Positions 1 through 9,433 of a stretch of 64,000 bases of DNA are shown piece by piece. Source of the stretch: Georgenia satyanarayanai. GTDB taxonomy: Bacteria > Actinomycetota > Actinomycetes > Actinomycetales > Actinomycetaceae. How positions within the stretch are numbered: the first letter of the stretch is position 1; every line of letters starts with the position of its first letter. Location of the stretch: the NCBI RefSeq assembly GCF_900116375.1, contig NZ_UETB01000001.1, forward strand, positions 627,802-691,801, read 5' to 3'. A model generated the notes under the pieces. That model searched no databases and was not told the DNA's origin. It was given only the letters and a program-made list of their open reading frames with translations. Position numbers and translations under genes: made by a program.

Positions 1-1143
1 TCCTGCGCGCAGGACGGCACGACGAAGTTCGTCCTCGGCCCCGTGGACGTCGAGGGGACGCAGGTCGAGTCCGCCGGCTCCGGCCTCGAGGTCACCCAGG
101 CCGGCGTGACGACCAACAACTGGGTCGTCGACATCGCGTTCAACGACGAGGGCACCGAGCTGTTCCGTGAGGTCTCCGAGCGGCTCATCGCGCAGCCGAG
201 CCCGCAGAACCAGTTCGGCATCGTCCTTGACGGTCTGGTCGTCTCCGCGCCCCGGATGAACCAGGCGATCCTCGACGGCCAGGCGCAGATCTCCGGCAGC
301 TTCACGCGCGAGAGCGCCAACACGCTCGCCAACCAGCTGAACTTCGGCTCCCTGCCGCTCAACTTCGAGGTGCAGAGCGAGGACCAGATCTCCGCGACCC
401 TCGGCTCCGAGCACCTGCGCAGCGGTCTCGTCGCCGGTCTCGGTGGCCTCCTCCTCGTGGCGCTGTACCTCCTGTGGCAGTACCGCGGCCTCGCGGTCGT
501 GGCGGTGAGCAGCCTCCTCATCGCCGCCGTCACGACCTACGGCGCGATCATCGTGCTGTCGTGGCTCCAGGGCTACCGGCTGTCCCTCGCCGGCGTCGCG
601 GGCCTCATCGTGGCCGTCGGCATCACGGCGGACTCCTTCATCCTCTACTTCGAGCGCATCCGCGACGAGATCCGTGACGGCCGCACCCTCGAGGGCGCGG
701 TCGAGCACGGCTGGGCCCGCGCCCGGCGGACGATCATCGTCTCCGACCTCGTCACCCTGCTCGCCGCGGTGATCCTGTACTTCCTCGCCGTCGGCGGGGT
801 GCGGGGCTTCGCCTTCACCCTCGGGCTCACGACGCTCATCGACCTCGTCGTCGTCTACCTCTTCACCCACCCGACCATGCAGCTGCTCATCCGCACGCGC
901 TTCTTCGGTGAGGGGCACCGGCTGTCGGGCCTCAACCCGGAGAGCATCGGCGTCGACCCCGCGCGCTACCGCGGCCGCGGTCGCGTCGGTGAGGCGCGGA
1001 CGCGGCCCCCGGCCGCCTCCCGGAAGGAGCCCGCGCGTGAGAAGCAGCCCGTGGGCGCCGGCCGCACGACCATCGCCGAGCGGCGGGCGGCCGAGCGTCG
1101 CGCCGCCGAGCAGGCGACGACCACCGAGGAGGAGGGCCGATGA
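1..1143 (+). CDS. secD: Protein translocase subunit SecD (5' truncated by window edge)
   Basis: C-terminal part of SecD, the inner-membrane subunit that with SecF uses the proton-motive force to help release proteins exported by SecYEG. The frame is open from base 1, so the true start lies outside the window. Visible are the end of the periplasmic P1 region, the SecD/SecF membrane block with five to six hydrophobic segments, and the conserved GITADSFILYFERIRDE stretch. The last 60 residues are a charged Arg/Glu/Ala tail, common in actinobacteria. The stop overlaps the secF start by 4 bp (ATGA), so the two are translationally coupled. Identification is firm; only the length is unknown. Confidence 0.96.
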   Translation, partial: SCAQDGTTKFVLGPVDVEGTQVESAGSGLEVTQAGVTTNNWVVDIAFNDEGTELFREVSERLIAQPSPQNQFGIVLDGLVVSAPRMNQAILDGQAQISGSFTRESANTLANQLNFGSLPLNFEVQSEDQISATLGSEHLRSGLVAGLGGLLLVALYLLWQYRGLAVVAVSSLLIAAVTTYGAIIVLSWLQGYRLSLAGVAGLIVAVGITADSFILYFERIRDEIRDGRTLEGAVEHGWARARRTIIVSDLVTLLAAVILYFLAVGGVRGFAFTLGLTTLIDLVVVYLFTHPTMQLLIRTRFFGEGHRLSGLNPESIGVDPARYRGRGRVGEARTRPPAASRKEPAREKQPVGAGRTTIAERRAAERRAAEQATTTEEEGR

Positions 1144-2222
1144 CCCGCCTGTCCCAGCTGGGCAACGAGCTCCACACCGGCGACCGCTCCTTCCCCTTCG
1201 TCCAGCGTCGCCGCACGTGGCTCTCCGTCGCCGCCGTGCTGGTCCTGCTCTCCGTGCTGCTCGTCGCTTTCAAGGGCATCAACGCTGGCATCGAGTTCAC
1301 CGGTGGCTCGCAGTTCACCGTCACGGGGACGCAGAACGTGGAGGAGCAGCCGGCCCACGACGTCGTCGCGGAGGTCGGTACCGGCCAGGTCGCGCGCGTC
1401 TCGACGGTCGGCTCCACCTCGGTGCGCGTGCAGACCGAGGAGCTGAGCACGGAGCAGACGAGCGCCGTGCGCCAGGGGCTGGCCGAGGCCTACGGCGTGC
1501 CGGAGGCGGACGTCACCTCCACCTTCGTCGGTCCCTCCTGGGGCCAGGACATCACCCGGCAGGCGCTGCAGGGACTGATCGTCTTCATCGTGCTCGTGAC
1601 GATCGTGCTGTCGGTGTACTTCCGCAGCTGGCAGATGGCCGGGGCCGCGCTCGTGTCGCTGGTCAACGACCTCATGCTCACGGTCGGGGTGTACGCCCTC
1701 ATCGGGTGGGAGGTGACGCCGGCCACCGTCATCGGTCTGCTCACGATCCTCGGGTACTCGCTGTACGACACCGTCGTCGTGTTCGACAAGGTCCGCGAGA
1801 ACACCCAGGAGCTCGCCGAGCAGCACGAGAGCACCTACGCCGAGCTGTCGAACCTCGCGGTCAACCAGACCCTCGTGCGCTCGATCAACACCTCGCTCAC
1901 CTCGCTGCTGCCCGTGGGCTCGATCCTCTTCGTCGGGGCGATCCTGCTCGGCGCCGGGACGCTGCGGGACATCGCGCTCGCGCTGTTCGTCGGCATGTTC
2001 GTCTCCACCGTCTCCTCCGTCTTCGTCGCCACGCCCCTGCAGGTAGCCCTCCAGGAGCGCAACGCGGAGATCCGTCAGCACACGGACGACGTCCTCCAGC
2101 GCCGCAGCCGCCGGACGGGCAAGGACACCGTGGCGGTTGGTGCCGCAGCCGAGGAGAGCACTGTCGCAGGGACCCACCGTGGCCAGGCATCCCAGCCCAA
2201 GCGCCGGAAGGGGCGACGATGA
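1140..2222 (+). CDS. secF: Protein translocase subunit SecF
   Basis: A 360-residue inner-membrane protein that pairs with SecD in the Sec accessory complex. It has one N-terminal membrane segment (about residues 29-46), a periplasmic domain beginning with GIEFTGGSQF, then five membrane segments including the family signature LGYSLYDTVVVFDKVREN. The C-terminal 50 residues are a basic cytoplasmic tail. ATG overlaps the secD stop (ATGA), and its own stop overlaps the apt start in the same way, giving a secD-secF-apt operon. Length and motifs are normal for the family. Confidence 0.97.
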   Translation: MTRLSQLGNELHTGDRSFPFVQRRRTWLSVAAVLVLLSVLLVAFKGINAGIEFTGGSQFTVTGTQNVEEQPAHDVVAEVGTGQVARVSTVGSTSVRVQTEELSTEQTSAVRQGLAEAYGVPEADVTSTFVGPSWGQDITRQALQGLIVFIVLVTIVLSVYFRSWQMAGAALVSLVNDLMLTVGVYALIGWEVTPATVIGLLTILGYSLYDTVVVFDKVRENTQELAEQHESTYAELSNLAVNQTLVRSINTSLTSLLPVGSILFVGAILLGAGTLRDIALALFVGMFVSTVSSVFVATPLQVALQERNAEIRQHTDDVLQRRSRRTGKDTVAVGAAAEESTVAGTHRGQASQPKRRKGRR

Positions 2223-2755
2223 CAGACTTCCCGCAGGAGCTGACCCGGCTCCTCGACTCCCACGTCCGTGAGGTCCCCGACTTCCCCGAGCCGGGTGTCC
2301 TCTTCCGTGACATCACGCCGCTCCTCGCCGACGGTCCCGCCTTCGCCGCGCTCGTCGACGCCCTCGCCGAGCGCTACCGCGGGAAGATCGACGCCGTCGC
2401 CGGACTGGAGTCTCGCGGCTTCATCCTCGCGGCCCCCCTCGCGCACGCGCTGGGCGTCGGGATGATCACGATCCGCAAGGCCGGTCGCCTCCCGGGCCCC
2501 GTCACCGGTGTGGACTACACCCTCGAGTACGGCACGGCGCGTCTGGAGCTGCGCCCGGAGACGGTCGCGCCGGAGCAGCGGGTCCTCATCATCGACGACG
2601 TCCTCGCCACCGGCGGCACCGCGAGAGCCGCGATCGAGCTCATCGAGGGCGCCGGTGCCCGCGTGGCGGGCCTGACGATGCTCCTCGAGCTCGACGAGCT
2701 GCGCGGCCGCGAGCAGCTGACCGACTACCCGCTGGACAGCATCCTGCGCTACTGA
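2219..2755 (+). CDS. apt: Adenine phosphoribosyltransferase
   Basis: Salvages adenine to AMP using PRPP in the cytoplasm. The ATG at 2219 overlaps the secF stop by 4 bp and gives a 178-residue protein of normal APRT length. The PRPP-binding motif VLIIDDVLATGGT is intact, and the N-terminal FPEPGVLFRDITPLL block is typical of APRT. An upstream extension of the open frame is out-of-frame noise over secF and was discarded. It is followed 47 bp later by rel, the conserved actinobacterial secDF-apt-rel order. Confidence 0.97.
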   Translation: MTDFPQELTRLLDSHVREVPDFPEPGVLFRDITPLLADGPAFAALVDALAERYRGKIDAVAGLESRGFILAAPLAHALGVGMITIRKAGRLPGPVTGVDYTLEYGTARLELRPETVAPEQRVLIIDDVLATGGTARAAIELIEGAGARVAGLTMLLELDELRGREQLTDYPLDSILRY

Positions 2756-2790
2756 CGCACCCCGGTGCTCGGATCTGCCGACACGCTGCC

Positions 2791-2796
2791 TAGAAT
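2791..2796 (+). promoter_or_regulatory. -10 hexamer of rel (leaderless)
   Basis: TAGAAT followed by 6 nt and then the ATG at 2803, with no Shine-Dalgarno sequence. This spacing puts the transcription start at or next to the A of ATG, as in actinobacterial leaderless mRNAs. Confidence 0.65.
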
Positions 2797-2802
2797 GGGG
2801 CG

Positions 2803-5103
2803 ATGGCGGAGGAGACGGCTACCGGCGCAGGCCCGGACGCACGCGGACCGCGGGTGCGGTCGCGTTTCGCGCTGCTCGGCTCGCGCGGGCACTCCGCGTC
2901 GCCCGCGATCGAGCCGGTCCTCCACGCGCTGCGGTCCAACCACCCGCGGGCCGACACAGCACTGATCGAGCGAGCCTTCACGGTCGCCGAGCGCGCCCAC
3001 CGCGGGCAGATGCGCAAGAGCGGTGACCCGTACATCACCCATCCCGTCGCGGTGACGACGATCCTCGCCGAGCTCGGGATGACGGTGCCGACGCTCGCGG
3101 CCGCCCTGCTCCACGACACCGTCGAGGACACCGACTACTCCCTGCAGCAGCTGCGCAGCGAGTTCGGGGAGGAGATCGCCCTCCTCGTCGACGGCGTCAC
3201 CAAGCTCGACAAGGTCACCTACGGCGAGGCCGCCGAGGCCGAGACGGTCCGCAAGATGGTCGTGGCGATGGCGCGCGACATCCGCGTCCTCGTCATCAAG
3301 CTCGCCGACCGGCTTCACAACGCCCGCACGTGGAAGTACGTCTCGGCGAAGTCCGCCGGGCGCAAGGCCCGCGAGACCCTGGAGATCTACGCACCGCTCG
3401 CGCACCGGCTGGGCATGAACACGATCAAGTGGGAGCTGGAGGACCTGTCCTTCGCCACCCTCTACCCCAAGGTGTACGACGAGATCGTCCACCTCGTCGC
3501 CGAGCGGGCACCGGCGCGGGACGAGTACCTGTCCACGGTGCGCGGCCAGATCGAGTCGGACCTGCGCTCGAACAAGATCCGCGCGACGGTCACCGGCCGG
3601 CCCAAGCACTACTACTCGATCTACCAGAAGATGATCGTGCGCGGCCGCGACTTCGACGACATCTTCGACCTCGTCGGTGTGCGGGTCCTCGTCGACTCGG
3701 TCAAGGACTGCTACGCCGTCCTCGGCACGATGCACGCCCGCTGGAACCCCCTGCCCGGGCGGTTCAAGGACTACATCGCGATGCCGAAGTTCAACCTCTA
3801 CCAGTCGCTCCACACGACCGTCATCGGTCCGGGCGGCAAGCCGGTGGAGATCCAGATCCGCACCCACGACATGCACCGCCGTGCCGAGTACGGTGTCGCG
3901 GCGCACTGGAAGTACAAGGAGGCCGCGCGGGGACGCACGGTCGACGCTCCCAAGGGTGCCGAGGAGATGGGCTGGCTGCGCCAGCTCGTCGACTGGCAGC
4001 GCGAGACCGCCGACCCCGGTGAGTTCCTCGACTCGCTGCGCTTCGAGATCTCCGGCTCGCAGGTCTACGTGTTCACCCCGAAGGGTGACGTCATGGCCCT
4101 GGCTCCCGGCGCGACGCCCGTCGACTTCGCCTATGCCGTCCACACCGAGGTGGGGCACCGGACCGTGGGTGCGCGCGTCAACGGACGCCTCGTGTCCCTG
4201 GAGTCACGCCTGGAGAACGGCGACACCGTCGAGGTCTTCACCTCCAAGTCCGAGTCGGCCGGCCCGAGCCGTGACTGGCTCAACTTCGTCACCACCCCGC
4301 GCGCCCGCAACAAGATCCGGGCCTGGTTCACCAAGGAGCGTCGCGAGGAGGCCATCGAGGGCGGCAAGGGCCTCATCGCCCGGGCGATGCGCAAGCAGAA
4401 CCTGCCGATCCAGCGCCTCATGTCCCACGACAGCCTCACCGCCCTCGCGCACGAGATGAACTACGCCGACGTGTCGGCCCTCTATGCCGCGGTGGGCGAG
4501 AGCCAGGTGTCGGCATCGAACGTCGTCCAGAAGCTCGTCCAGTCGATGGGCGGGGAGTCGGGCGCCGAGGAGGACCTCGCCGAGGCCACCATGCCGGGGG
4601 AGACCCGGCCGCGGCTGCGCTCGGGGGACCCGGGGATCGTCGTCAAGGGCATGGACTCCGGAGACCTGTGGGTCAAGCTCGCCCGCTGCTGCACGCCGGT
4701 TCCGGGCGACCCCGTCGTCGGCTTCGTCACCCGTGGCTCGGGCGTGTCGGTGCACCGCACCGACTGCGGAAACCTCGAGAGCATGCGCAACGAGCCCGAG
4801 CGCATGGTGGACGTGGAGTGGTCGCTGCACGGCCAGAGCTCCTTCCTCGTCCAGATCCAGGTCGAGGCGCTGGACCGCGCCGGGCTGCTCTCCGACGTCA
4901 CCCGGGTGCTGTCGGACAACCACGTCAACATCCTCTCGGCCTCGGTCCAGACGAGCCGCGACCGGGTGGCGCTGTCGAAGTTCGTCTTCGAGATGGCCGA
5001 GCCGTCCCACCTCGGGCACGTCCTGTCCGCCGTGCGGCGCATCGACGGCGTCTTCGACGTCTACCGGATCACCGGCGCCCGGTCCGAGGCCCGGCTGAAG
5101 TAG
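2803..5103 (+). CDS. rel: Bifunctional (p)ppGpp synthetase/hydrolase Rel
   Basis: A 766-residue long RSH enzyme that makes (p)ppGpp from ATP and GDP/GTP and also hydrolyses it, controlling the stringent response from the ribosome. The N-terminal hydrolase domain has the HD pair at residues 104-105 (LLHDTVEDT), so hydrolysis should be active. The synthetase domain carries the [13 protein letters not shown] and [19 protein letters not shown] blocks. A TGS domain follows around residue 415, then a conserved CC-containing segment ([14 protein letters not shown]) and a C-terminal ACT domain. The start is chosen from a leaderless promoter 6 nt upstream. A single bifunctional Rel is usual in actinobacteria. 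Confidence 0.97.
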   Translation: MAEETATGAGPDARGPRVRSRFALLGSRGHSASPAIEPVLHALRSNHPRADTALIERAFTVAERAHRGQMRKSGDPYITHPVAVTTILAELGMTVPTLAAALLHDTVEDTDYSLQQLRSEFGEEIALLVDGVTKLDKVTYGEAAEAETVRKMVVAMARDIRVLVIKLADRLHNARTWKYVSAKSAGRKARETLEIYAPLAHRLGMNTIKWELEDLSFATLYPKVYDEIVHLVAERAPARDEYLSTVRGQIESDLRSNKIRATVTGRPKHYYSIYQKMIVRGRDFDDIFDLVGVRVLVDSVKDCYAVLGTMHARWNPLPGRFKDYIAMPKFNLYQSLHTTVIGPGGKPVEIQIRTHDMHRRAEYGVAAHWKYKEAARGRTVDAPKGAEEMGWLRQLVDWQRETADPGEFLDSLRFEISGSQVYVFTPKGDVMALAPGATPVDFAYAVHTEVGHRTVGARVNGRLVSLESRLENGDTVEVFTSKSESAGPSRDWLNFVTTPRARNKIRAWFTKERREEAIEGGKGLIARAMRKQNLPIQRLMSHDSLTALAHEMNYADVSALYAAVGESQVSASNVVQKLVQSMGGESGAEEDLAEATMPGETRPRLRSGDPGIVVKGMDSGDLWVKLARCCTPVPGDPVVGFVTRGSGVSVHRTDCGNLESMRNEPERMVDVEWSLHGQSSFLVQIQVEALDRAGLLSDVTRVLSDNHVNILSASVQTSRDRVALSKFVFEMAEPSHLGHVLSAVRRIDGVFDVYRITGARSEARLK

Positions 5104-5198
5104 CCGGCTCCTCCACAGGGCCGGCCCGCCGACGCTGCCGTCCACAGCACCGGGTGGTGCCTCAGCGGCCCGTCCGGTCGCGGGGGCACTCTCGGGGC

Positions 5199-5768
5199 AT
5201 GACGAAGGCGCTGGCGTGGCTGGAGGCGCCGCGGCCCACTCCGGTCGCGGCGGTGCTGCCGGCGCCTGGCGGCCTCGCCGGTGAACGGTACGACGGGCTC
5301 CTCGTGGCCACGCCCGGCGGCGGGCTCGCGCCCGTGGACGTGCTCGCACGTCCGGCGAGCAGGGCGTGGTCGCTGCGTGACGCCGTGCCGGCGGGGGCGG
5401 CGCTGTCACGCATCGCGGCGGTGTGGGTCCACACGGGTCGGCTGTGCCCGGAACGGGTGGAGGTGGTCGTCGACCCGGGCCGGCGGCTGCACGCCGGTGC
5501 CGTCGTGCACAGGCAGCAGCTGGAGGAGGCCGACGTCGTGGTCCTCGGCGGCGTGCCGACGACGACGCCGCTGCGCACGGCCGTCGACCTCCTGTGCTTC
5601 ACGGAGGAGCAGCTCGCCGTCGCGGGCGCGTGCGCGCTCGTCCTCGGCGGGCTCGCCCCGCCGCTCGTGCACGAGGCGCTCACACGTCCCGGCCGCCGGG
5701 CGCCGGTCCGGCGCGCCATGGCCCTCCTCGCGGCGGCCGAGGACGCGGCGAGGCGGCGACGTCCATGA
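5199..5768 (+). CDS. AbiEi-like antitoxin/regulator family protein (function unproven)
   Basis: A 189-residue protein. Its central pattern (ALSRIAAVWVHTG, a run of valines, then HRQQLEEADVVVLGGVPTT followed by PLRTAVDLLC) resembles the C-terminal part of actinobacterial AbiEi-type proteins, annotated as type IV antitoxins. The usual N-terminal winged helix is not evident, and no AbiEii nucleotidyltransferase-like toxin gene is next to it. The ATG is preceded only by a weak GGGG tract. It stands alone between rel and the convergent DUF349 gene. The coding call is good from codon bias; the family call is from pattern memory and is moderate. Confidence 0.6.
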   Translation: MTKALAWLEAPRPTPVAAVLPAPGGLAGERYDGLLVATPGGGLAPVDVLARPASRAWSLRDAVPAGAALSRIAAVWVHTGRLCPERVEVVVDPGRRLHAGAVVHRQQLEEADVVVLGGVPTTTPLRTAVDLLCFTEEQLAVAGACALVLGGLAPPLVHEALTRPGRRAPVRRAMALLAAAEDAARRRRP

Positions 5769-5788
5769 CGCCGCCGCCTCGCTCGGGC

Positions 5789-7759
5789 TCAGGACCCCGT
5801 GGATCGCAGGATCTGGTCGAGCCAGGACTTCCGCGCCTCGAGCGCCGCGGCCGCCTCCTTCTCGGCCCGGGGGTCACCAGCGGCGCGCGCCTGCGCCAGC
5901 TGCTGCTCGAGGCCGTCGATCGCCTCGTAGAGCTGGGCCGCCGCGCCCTCGGCGCGGGCCTTCTTCTCCGGGTCGCTGCGGCTCCACCGCTCCTGGTCCG
6001 CGTCGCGCACGGCCTGCTCGACCGCCCGCATCCGGCCCTCGACCCGCTGGACGTCGCTACGCGGGACCTTGCCCGCCTCGTCCCACTTGTCCTGGATCGG
6101 GCGCAGGGCCGCCTTCGCGGCCTCCGGGTCGGTGACCGGGAGCAGCGCCTCCGCCTGCTCGAGCAGCGCGAGCTTCACCTCGAGGTTGGCCGCGTACTCG
6201 GCGTCGATCTGGGCGTTCTCGTTCTCCCGGGCCTCGTAGAAGGCCTGCCGGGCGGCGCGGAAGCGCGCCCACAGGGCGTCGTCCTCCTTGCGGCTGGCGC
6301 GGCCGGCGGCCTTCCACCGGTCCATCAGGTCCCGGTACGCGGCGGACGTGCGCCCCCAGTCCTTCGAGGTCGACAGCGCCTCGGCCTCGGCGATGAGCTG
6401 CTCCTTGGCCCGCTTGACCTCCGACTGCGTGGCGTCCAGCTGGGAGAAGAAGTGGCCCCGGTTGCGGTCGAAGGTCGTCCGCGCGCGGGAGAACCGCTTC
6501 CACAGCGCGTCCTCGGTGGGACGGTCCAGACGCGGGCCCGAGCGCTGAGCCTGCTTCCACTGGTCCAGGAGCGCGCGGAGCTCGTCACCGCTGGAACGCC
6601 AGTGGGTGCTGGCCGGGTCCGCGGCGGCGATGGCCTCGGCGCGCTCGACGACCGCCGTGCGCTCCTCGAGCGCCTTGGCCTTGGCGGCCTCGCGCTCGGC
6701 GCTGATCTCCTTGCGGCGGGCTGCCGCGCGCTCCCGCAGCGTCTCCACGCGGGCGCGCAGACCGTCGAGATCCCCGACGGCCGCCGGCTCGGCCAGCGCC
6801 TCGGTGAGCGTGGCCAGGGTCTGGTCGATCTCCTTGGTCTGCAGCTGGGGCAGGCGGGTCTCGAAAAGCAGCATCTGTGCCTGGAGGTCGAGGAAGCGGC
6901 GGACGTAGAAGGCGAGGGCCTCGTCCATGTCGGCGCCGGTGTACTGGCCAACGGTGCGCTCCCCGGCGGCCTCGCGCACCCAGACGGTGCCGTCCGGGTC
7001 CACCCGACCCCAGGCGGCCGCCGCTGCGGCCTCCTTGGCGTCGTCGAGGACGGGAGCGACCACGGCCGGCGCGGGCGCCGCGCCCGGTGCCTGCGCCGCG
7101 GGCTTGCGCAGGGCGGAGGGCTTGGGCAGCGGCCGGGGCCGGGGGACCGCCGTGGGCCGCGGTGCGGGCGCGGGTGCCTCGGCGGCCTCGGCCTCGATCG
7201 CGCCACCGGGCTCCGCCGAGGCGGGCTCGGTGTCCGCCTGCACCGCGGGTGCCTCGGGCTGCTCGGCGGGGGCGTCTGCCTGCTCGGCGGGTGCGTCTGC
7301 CTGGTCCGCGGGGGCGTCTGCCTGCTCGGCGGGTGCGTCTGCCTGGTCCGCGGGTGCGTCCGCCTGCTCGGCGGGTGCCTCGGGCTGCTCGGCGGGGGTG
7401 TCCGCCTGCTCGGCGGGTGCCTCGGGCTGCTCGGCGGGTGCCTCGGGCTGCTCGGCGGGGGTGTCCGCCTGCTCGGCGGGTGCCTCGACCTGCTCGGCGG
7501 GGGCGTCGGCCGGCCCGGTGGCGGCCTCCGGCTCCTCGGCGGCCTCTGCGGGCGCCGCAGCCTGCTCGGAGGGTGCGTCGGCGCCGGCGTCCGGCTGCGA
7601 GGGGGACTCCTCGACCGGCTCGGCGTCGGCCTGCTCGACGGGAGCGCCCTGCGTGGCAGCAGGAGCAGGCGGCAATCCCCCCTGCTCCGTCAGCGCCACG
7701 CTCTCGATCGCGTCCGCTGTCGGCTCGTCCGCGGGGTGCGGGGTCTGCTGCTCAGTCAA
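5789..7759 (-). CDS. DUF349 protein with long Pro/Ala/Glu/Gln heptad repeat
   Basis: A 656-residue cytoplasmic protein. The N-terminal ~260 residues are low-complexity and acidic, with 13 tandem heptads of the type PAEQADA/PAEQPEA (residues 87-177). The rest is helical, with at least three DUF349 repeats recognisable by conserved Trp positions (THWRSSGDELRALLDQWK, SKDWGRTSAAYRDLMDRWK, ALRPIQDKWDEAGK). The start is TTG, preceded by AGGAG 6 nt upstream. It overlaps the ppiA stop by 8 bp, so translation is probably coupled. DUF349 next to a cyclophilin gene and hisS is a conserved actinobacterial arrangement. The biochemical role is unknown. Confidence 0.93.
   Translation of the reverse strand: MTEQQTPHPADEPTADAIESVALTEQGGLPPAPAATQGAPVEQADAEPVEESPSQPDAGADAPSEQAAAPAEAAEEPEAATGPADAPAEQVEAPAEQADTPAEQPEAPAEQPEAPAEQADTPAEQPEAPAEQADAPADQADAPAEQADAPADQADAPAEQADAPAEQPEAPAVQADTEPASAEPGGAIEAEAAEAPAPAPRPTAVPRPRPLPKPSALRKPAAQAPGAAPAPAVVAPVLDDAKEAAAAAAWGRVDPDGTVWVREAAGERTVGQYTGADMDEALAFYVRRFLDLQAQMLLFETRLPQLQTKEIDQTLATLTEALAEPAAVGDLDGLRARVETLRERAAARRKEISAEREAAKAKALEERTAVVERAEAIAAADPASTHWRSSGDELRALLDQWKQAQRSGPRLDRPTEDALWKRFSRARTTFDRNRGHFFSQLDATQSEVKRAKEQLIAEAEALSTSKDWGRTSAAYRDLMDRWKAAGRASRKEDDALWARFRAARQAFYEARENENAQIDAEYAANLEVKLALLEQAEALLPVTDPEAAKAALRPIQDKWDEAGKVPRSDVQRVEGRMRAVEQAVRDADQERWSRSDPEKKARAEGAAAQLYEAIDGLEQQLAQARAAGDPRAEKEAAAALEARKSWLDQILRSTGS
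7229..7501 (-). repeat. 21-bp tandem coding repeat, 13 units
   Basis: Thirteen in-frame 21-bp units inside the DUF349 gene, each coding a PA(E/D/V)Q plus three-residue heptad. The last triplet of residues alternates between ADA, ADT, PEA and VEA. Near-identical units at the DNA level make it a candidate variable-number repeat. Confidence 0.9.
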
Positions 7760-8534
7760 TGGTCACTCCTTCGATGGTGACGGGAAGGGCCGGCTGCTCT
7801 GTGCCCTCGACGGTGCCCGCCGAGCCGACCTGCTGGAGGATGTCCAGCCCTTCGGTCACACGACCGAAGACGCTGTAACCGCCGGCGTTGTCCGACGGAA
7901 GTGGGACGTCGGCGAACACCATGAAGAACTGGCTGCCCATCGACTCTGCATTTCCTGACTGTCGTGCCATGGCGAGCGTGCCCGCCGGGTAGAGGTCGTC
8001 CTCGGGGGCGTTCTCCACCGGCCCGAAGCTGTAACCGGGCCCACCCGTGCCGGTGGCGGTCGGGTCGCCGCACTGGAGCAGCGAGTCGGGCAGCAGCCGG
8101 TGGCAGGCCGTGCCGTCGTAGAAGCCGTCACGCGCGAGGCGCAGGAAGTTCGCCGCCGCCTGCGGGGCGTTCTCCCCGTCGATCTCCATCCCGATGTCGC
8201 CGGCGCTCGTCTGCACGGTCACCTGCCACGTGCGGCCCTCGGCCTCCGCCGGGTCGGGCGCGGCGTCGTAGAGCTCGGGGTCGGTCGTCGGCAGGGGAGC
8301 GGCCTCCTCGGCGGGCGCCGTCGTCGGGGTGTCCGTCGGCTGCACGTCGGGCTCGTCCTCGGGCCGGTTGATCAGCAGCAGGGCGATGACGGCGGCCACG
8401 ACGGCGAGGCCGACGATCGTGGCGACGACCATCGTCGTGCGGCGCCGGCGCGCGGCCTTCTCGCGGCTGCGCTTGTCCCAGCTCTCCTGCCGACGCTTCT
8501 GGTACGCGCGCTCCTGCTTGCTGCTGCGGGTCAC
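7752..8534 (-). CDS. Membrane-anchored peptidyl-prolyl cis-trans isomerase (cyclophilin)
   Basis: A 260-residue protein with a basic cytoplasmic N-terminus (many Arg/Lys), one membrane segment (MVVATIVGLAVVAAVIALLL), a Pro/Thr linker and an extracytoplasmic cyclophilin domain. Core motifs include NFLRLARDGFYDGTACHR, GGPGYSFGPVEN and MGSQFFMVFAD. The catalytic Arg in the CHR motif is present, although the FxRxxP signature is altered to CHRLLP. The GTG at 8534 is chosen because AGGAGA lies 4 nt upstream; a longer frame up to 8564 lacks such a site. It heads an operon with the DUF349 gene, driven by a TAGACT -10 at 8586-8591. Confidence 0.93.
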   Translation of the reverse strand: MTRSSKQERAYQKRRQESWDKRSREKAARRRRTTMVVATIVGLAVVAAVIALLLINRPEDEPDVQPTDTPTTAPAEEAAPLPTTDPELYDAAPDPAEAEGRTWQVTVQTSAGDIGMEIDGENAPQAAANFLRLARDGFYDGTACHRLLPDSLLQCGDPTATGTGGPGYSFGPVENAPEDDLYPAGTLAMARQSGNAESMGSQFFMVFADVPLPSDNAGGYSVFGRVTEGLDILQQVGSAGTVEGTEQPALPVTIEGVTID

Positions 8535-8585
8535 GAGTTCTCCTGGTGGTGGTGCCGGCGGCACCGCGACGAACGAACGCCGACA

Positions 8586-8591
8586 AGTCTA
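8586..8591 (-). promoter_or_regulatory. -10 hexamer of the ppiA-DUF349 operon
   Basis: TAGACT on the minus strand, about 52 nt before the GTG at 8534. It leaves a short leader that includes the AGGAGA ribosome binding site. Confidence 0.5.
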
Positions 8592-8672
8592 GGCGGAACC
8601 CGAGCCCGCCGTGACCGTCCTCACGCCGGAGTGGCGCCGGGCCCGTCGTCGGGCGCCGTCCGGGCCGCTGGC

Positions 8673-8678
8673 TAAGGT
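8673..8678 (+). promoter_or_regulatory. -10 hexamer, leaderless
   Basis: TAAGGT, 6 nt, then ATG at 8685. There is no Shine-Dalgarno sequence. Confidence 0.6.
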
Positions 8679-8684
8679 GGTCGG

Positions 8685-9395
8685 ATGCTCCTCCACGGCC
8701 TGCGTTCGCCGGTCTTCGGCACCAACACCCTGGTCCTCGCGGCGGGGTCGGACGGGCCCGCCGTCGTCGTCGACCCAGGGGCCGGCTCGGCCCCCCTCGT
8801 CGGCGAGGTGCTGCGCCGTCACGGCCTCCACGTGGGCGCCGTCGTCCTCACCCACGGGCACGCCGACCACCTGTGGGACTGTGCCGCGGTGGCGGGCGAC
8901 GCGCCCGTGCTCATCGGCGCCGACGACGCCGACCGGCTCGCTGACCCGGGCGCCCACCTCGGCGTCGTCGGCAGCGCCTTCGCGAGCCTCGCGGGCGCAC
9001 CGTGGCAGCCGGTGAGCGACGTGCGACCTGTCGGGCCCGGAGCCCACGAGCCGGTCCCCGGCGTCGTCCTGCACGCCGTCGCGGCGCCCGGCCACACGCC
9101 CGGCAGCACGCTGTGGCGACTCGACGGCGTCACCGCCCTCGACGGGCCGGCCTTCGCCGAGGCCGGGGTCGCCTCCCACGACGGCCCCGTCGTCCTCACC
9201 GGGGACGTCGTCTTCGCCGGCTCCGTCGGGCGCACCGACCTCCCGGGCGGGGACGAGGCCATGATGCGCCGCACCCTGCGCGAGCTCGCCTCCTCGCTGC
9301 CCGCCGGCGCCCTCCTCGTCCCCGGGCACGGACCCGCGACGACGACGGCGCGCGAGCTCGCGACCAACCCGTTCATCGCCCGCGCACTGGCCTGA
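8685..9395 (+). CDS. MBL-fold metallo-hydrolase (glyoxalase II-like)
   Basis: A 236-residue cytoplasmic metallo-beta-lactamase-fold hydrolase. The zinc motif THGHADH (about residue 57), the second metal His in APGHTPGS, the Asp in LTGDVVF and the final His in VPGHGP are all present, so it should be active. The overall pattern fits the hydroxyacylglutathione hydrolase-like group found in actinobacteria between the cyclophilin gene and hisS. The substrate is unknown. Start set by the leaderless promoter 6 nt upstream. Confidence 0.92.
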   Translation: MLLHGLRSPVFGTNTLVLAAGSDGPAVVVDPGAGSAPLVGEVLRRHGLHVGAVVLTHGHADHLWDCAAVAGDAPVLIGADDADRLADPGAHLGVVGSAFASLAGAPWQPVSDVRPVGPGAHEPVPGVVLHAVAAPGHTPGSTLWRLDGVTALDGPAFAEAGVASHDGPVVLTGDVVFAGSVGRTDLPGGDEAMMRRTLRELASSLPAGALLVPGHGPATTTARELATNPFIARALA

Positions 9396-9421
9396 GCACC
9401 GGCCCACCGCCCGAACCTCAC

Positions 9422-9427
9422 TAGGAT
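9422..9427 (+). promoter_or_regulatory. -10 hexamer of hisS, leaderless
   Basis: TAGGAT, 6 nt spacer, ATG at 9434. No ribosome binding site. Confidence 0.65.
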
Positions 9428-9433
9428 CGCCCC

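Noticed and set aside
1835-2177. Antisense frames over secF and apt
   Set aside because: Typical high-GC shadows with no start signals or recognisable domains.
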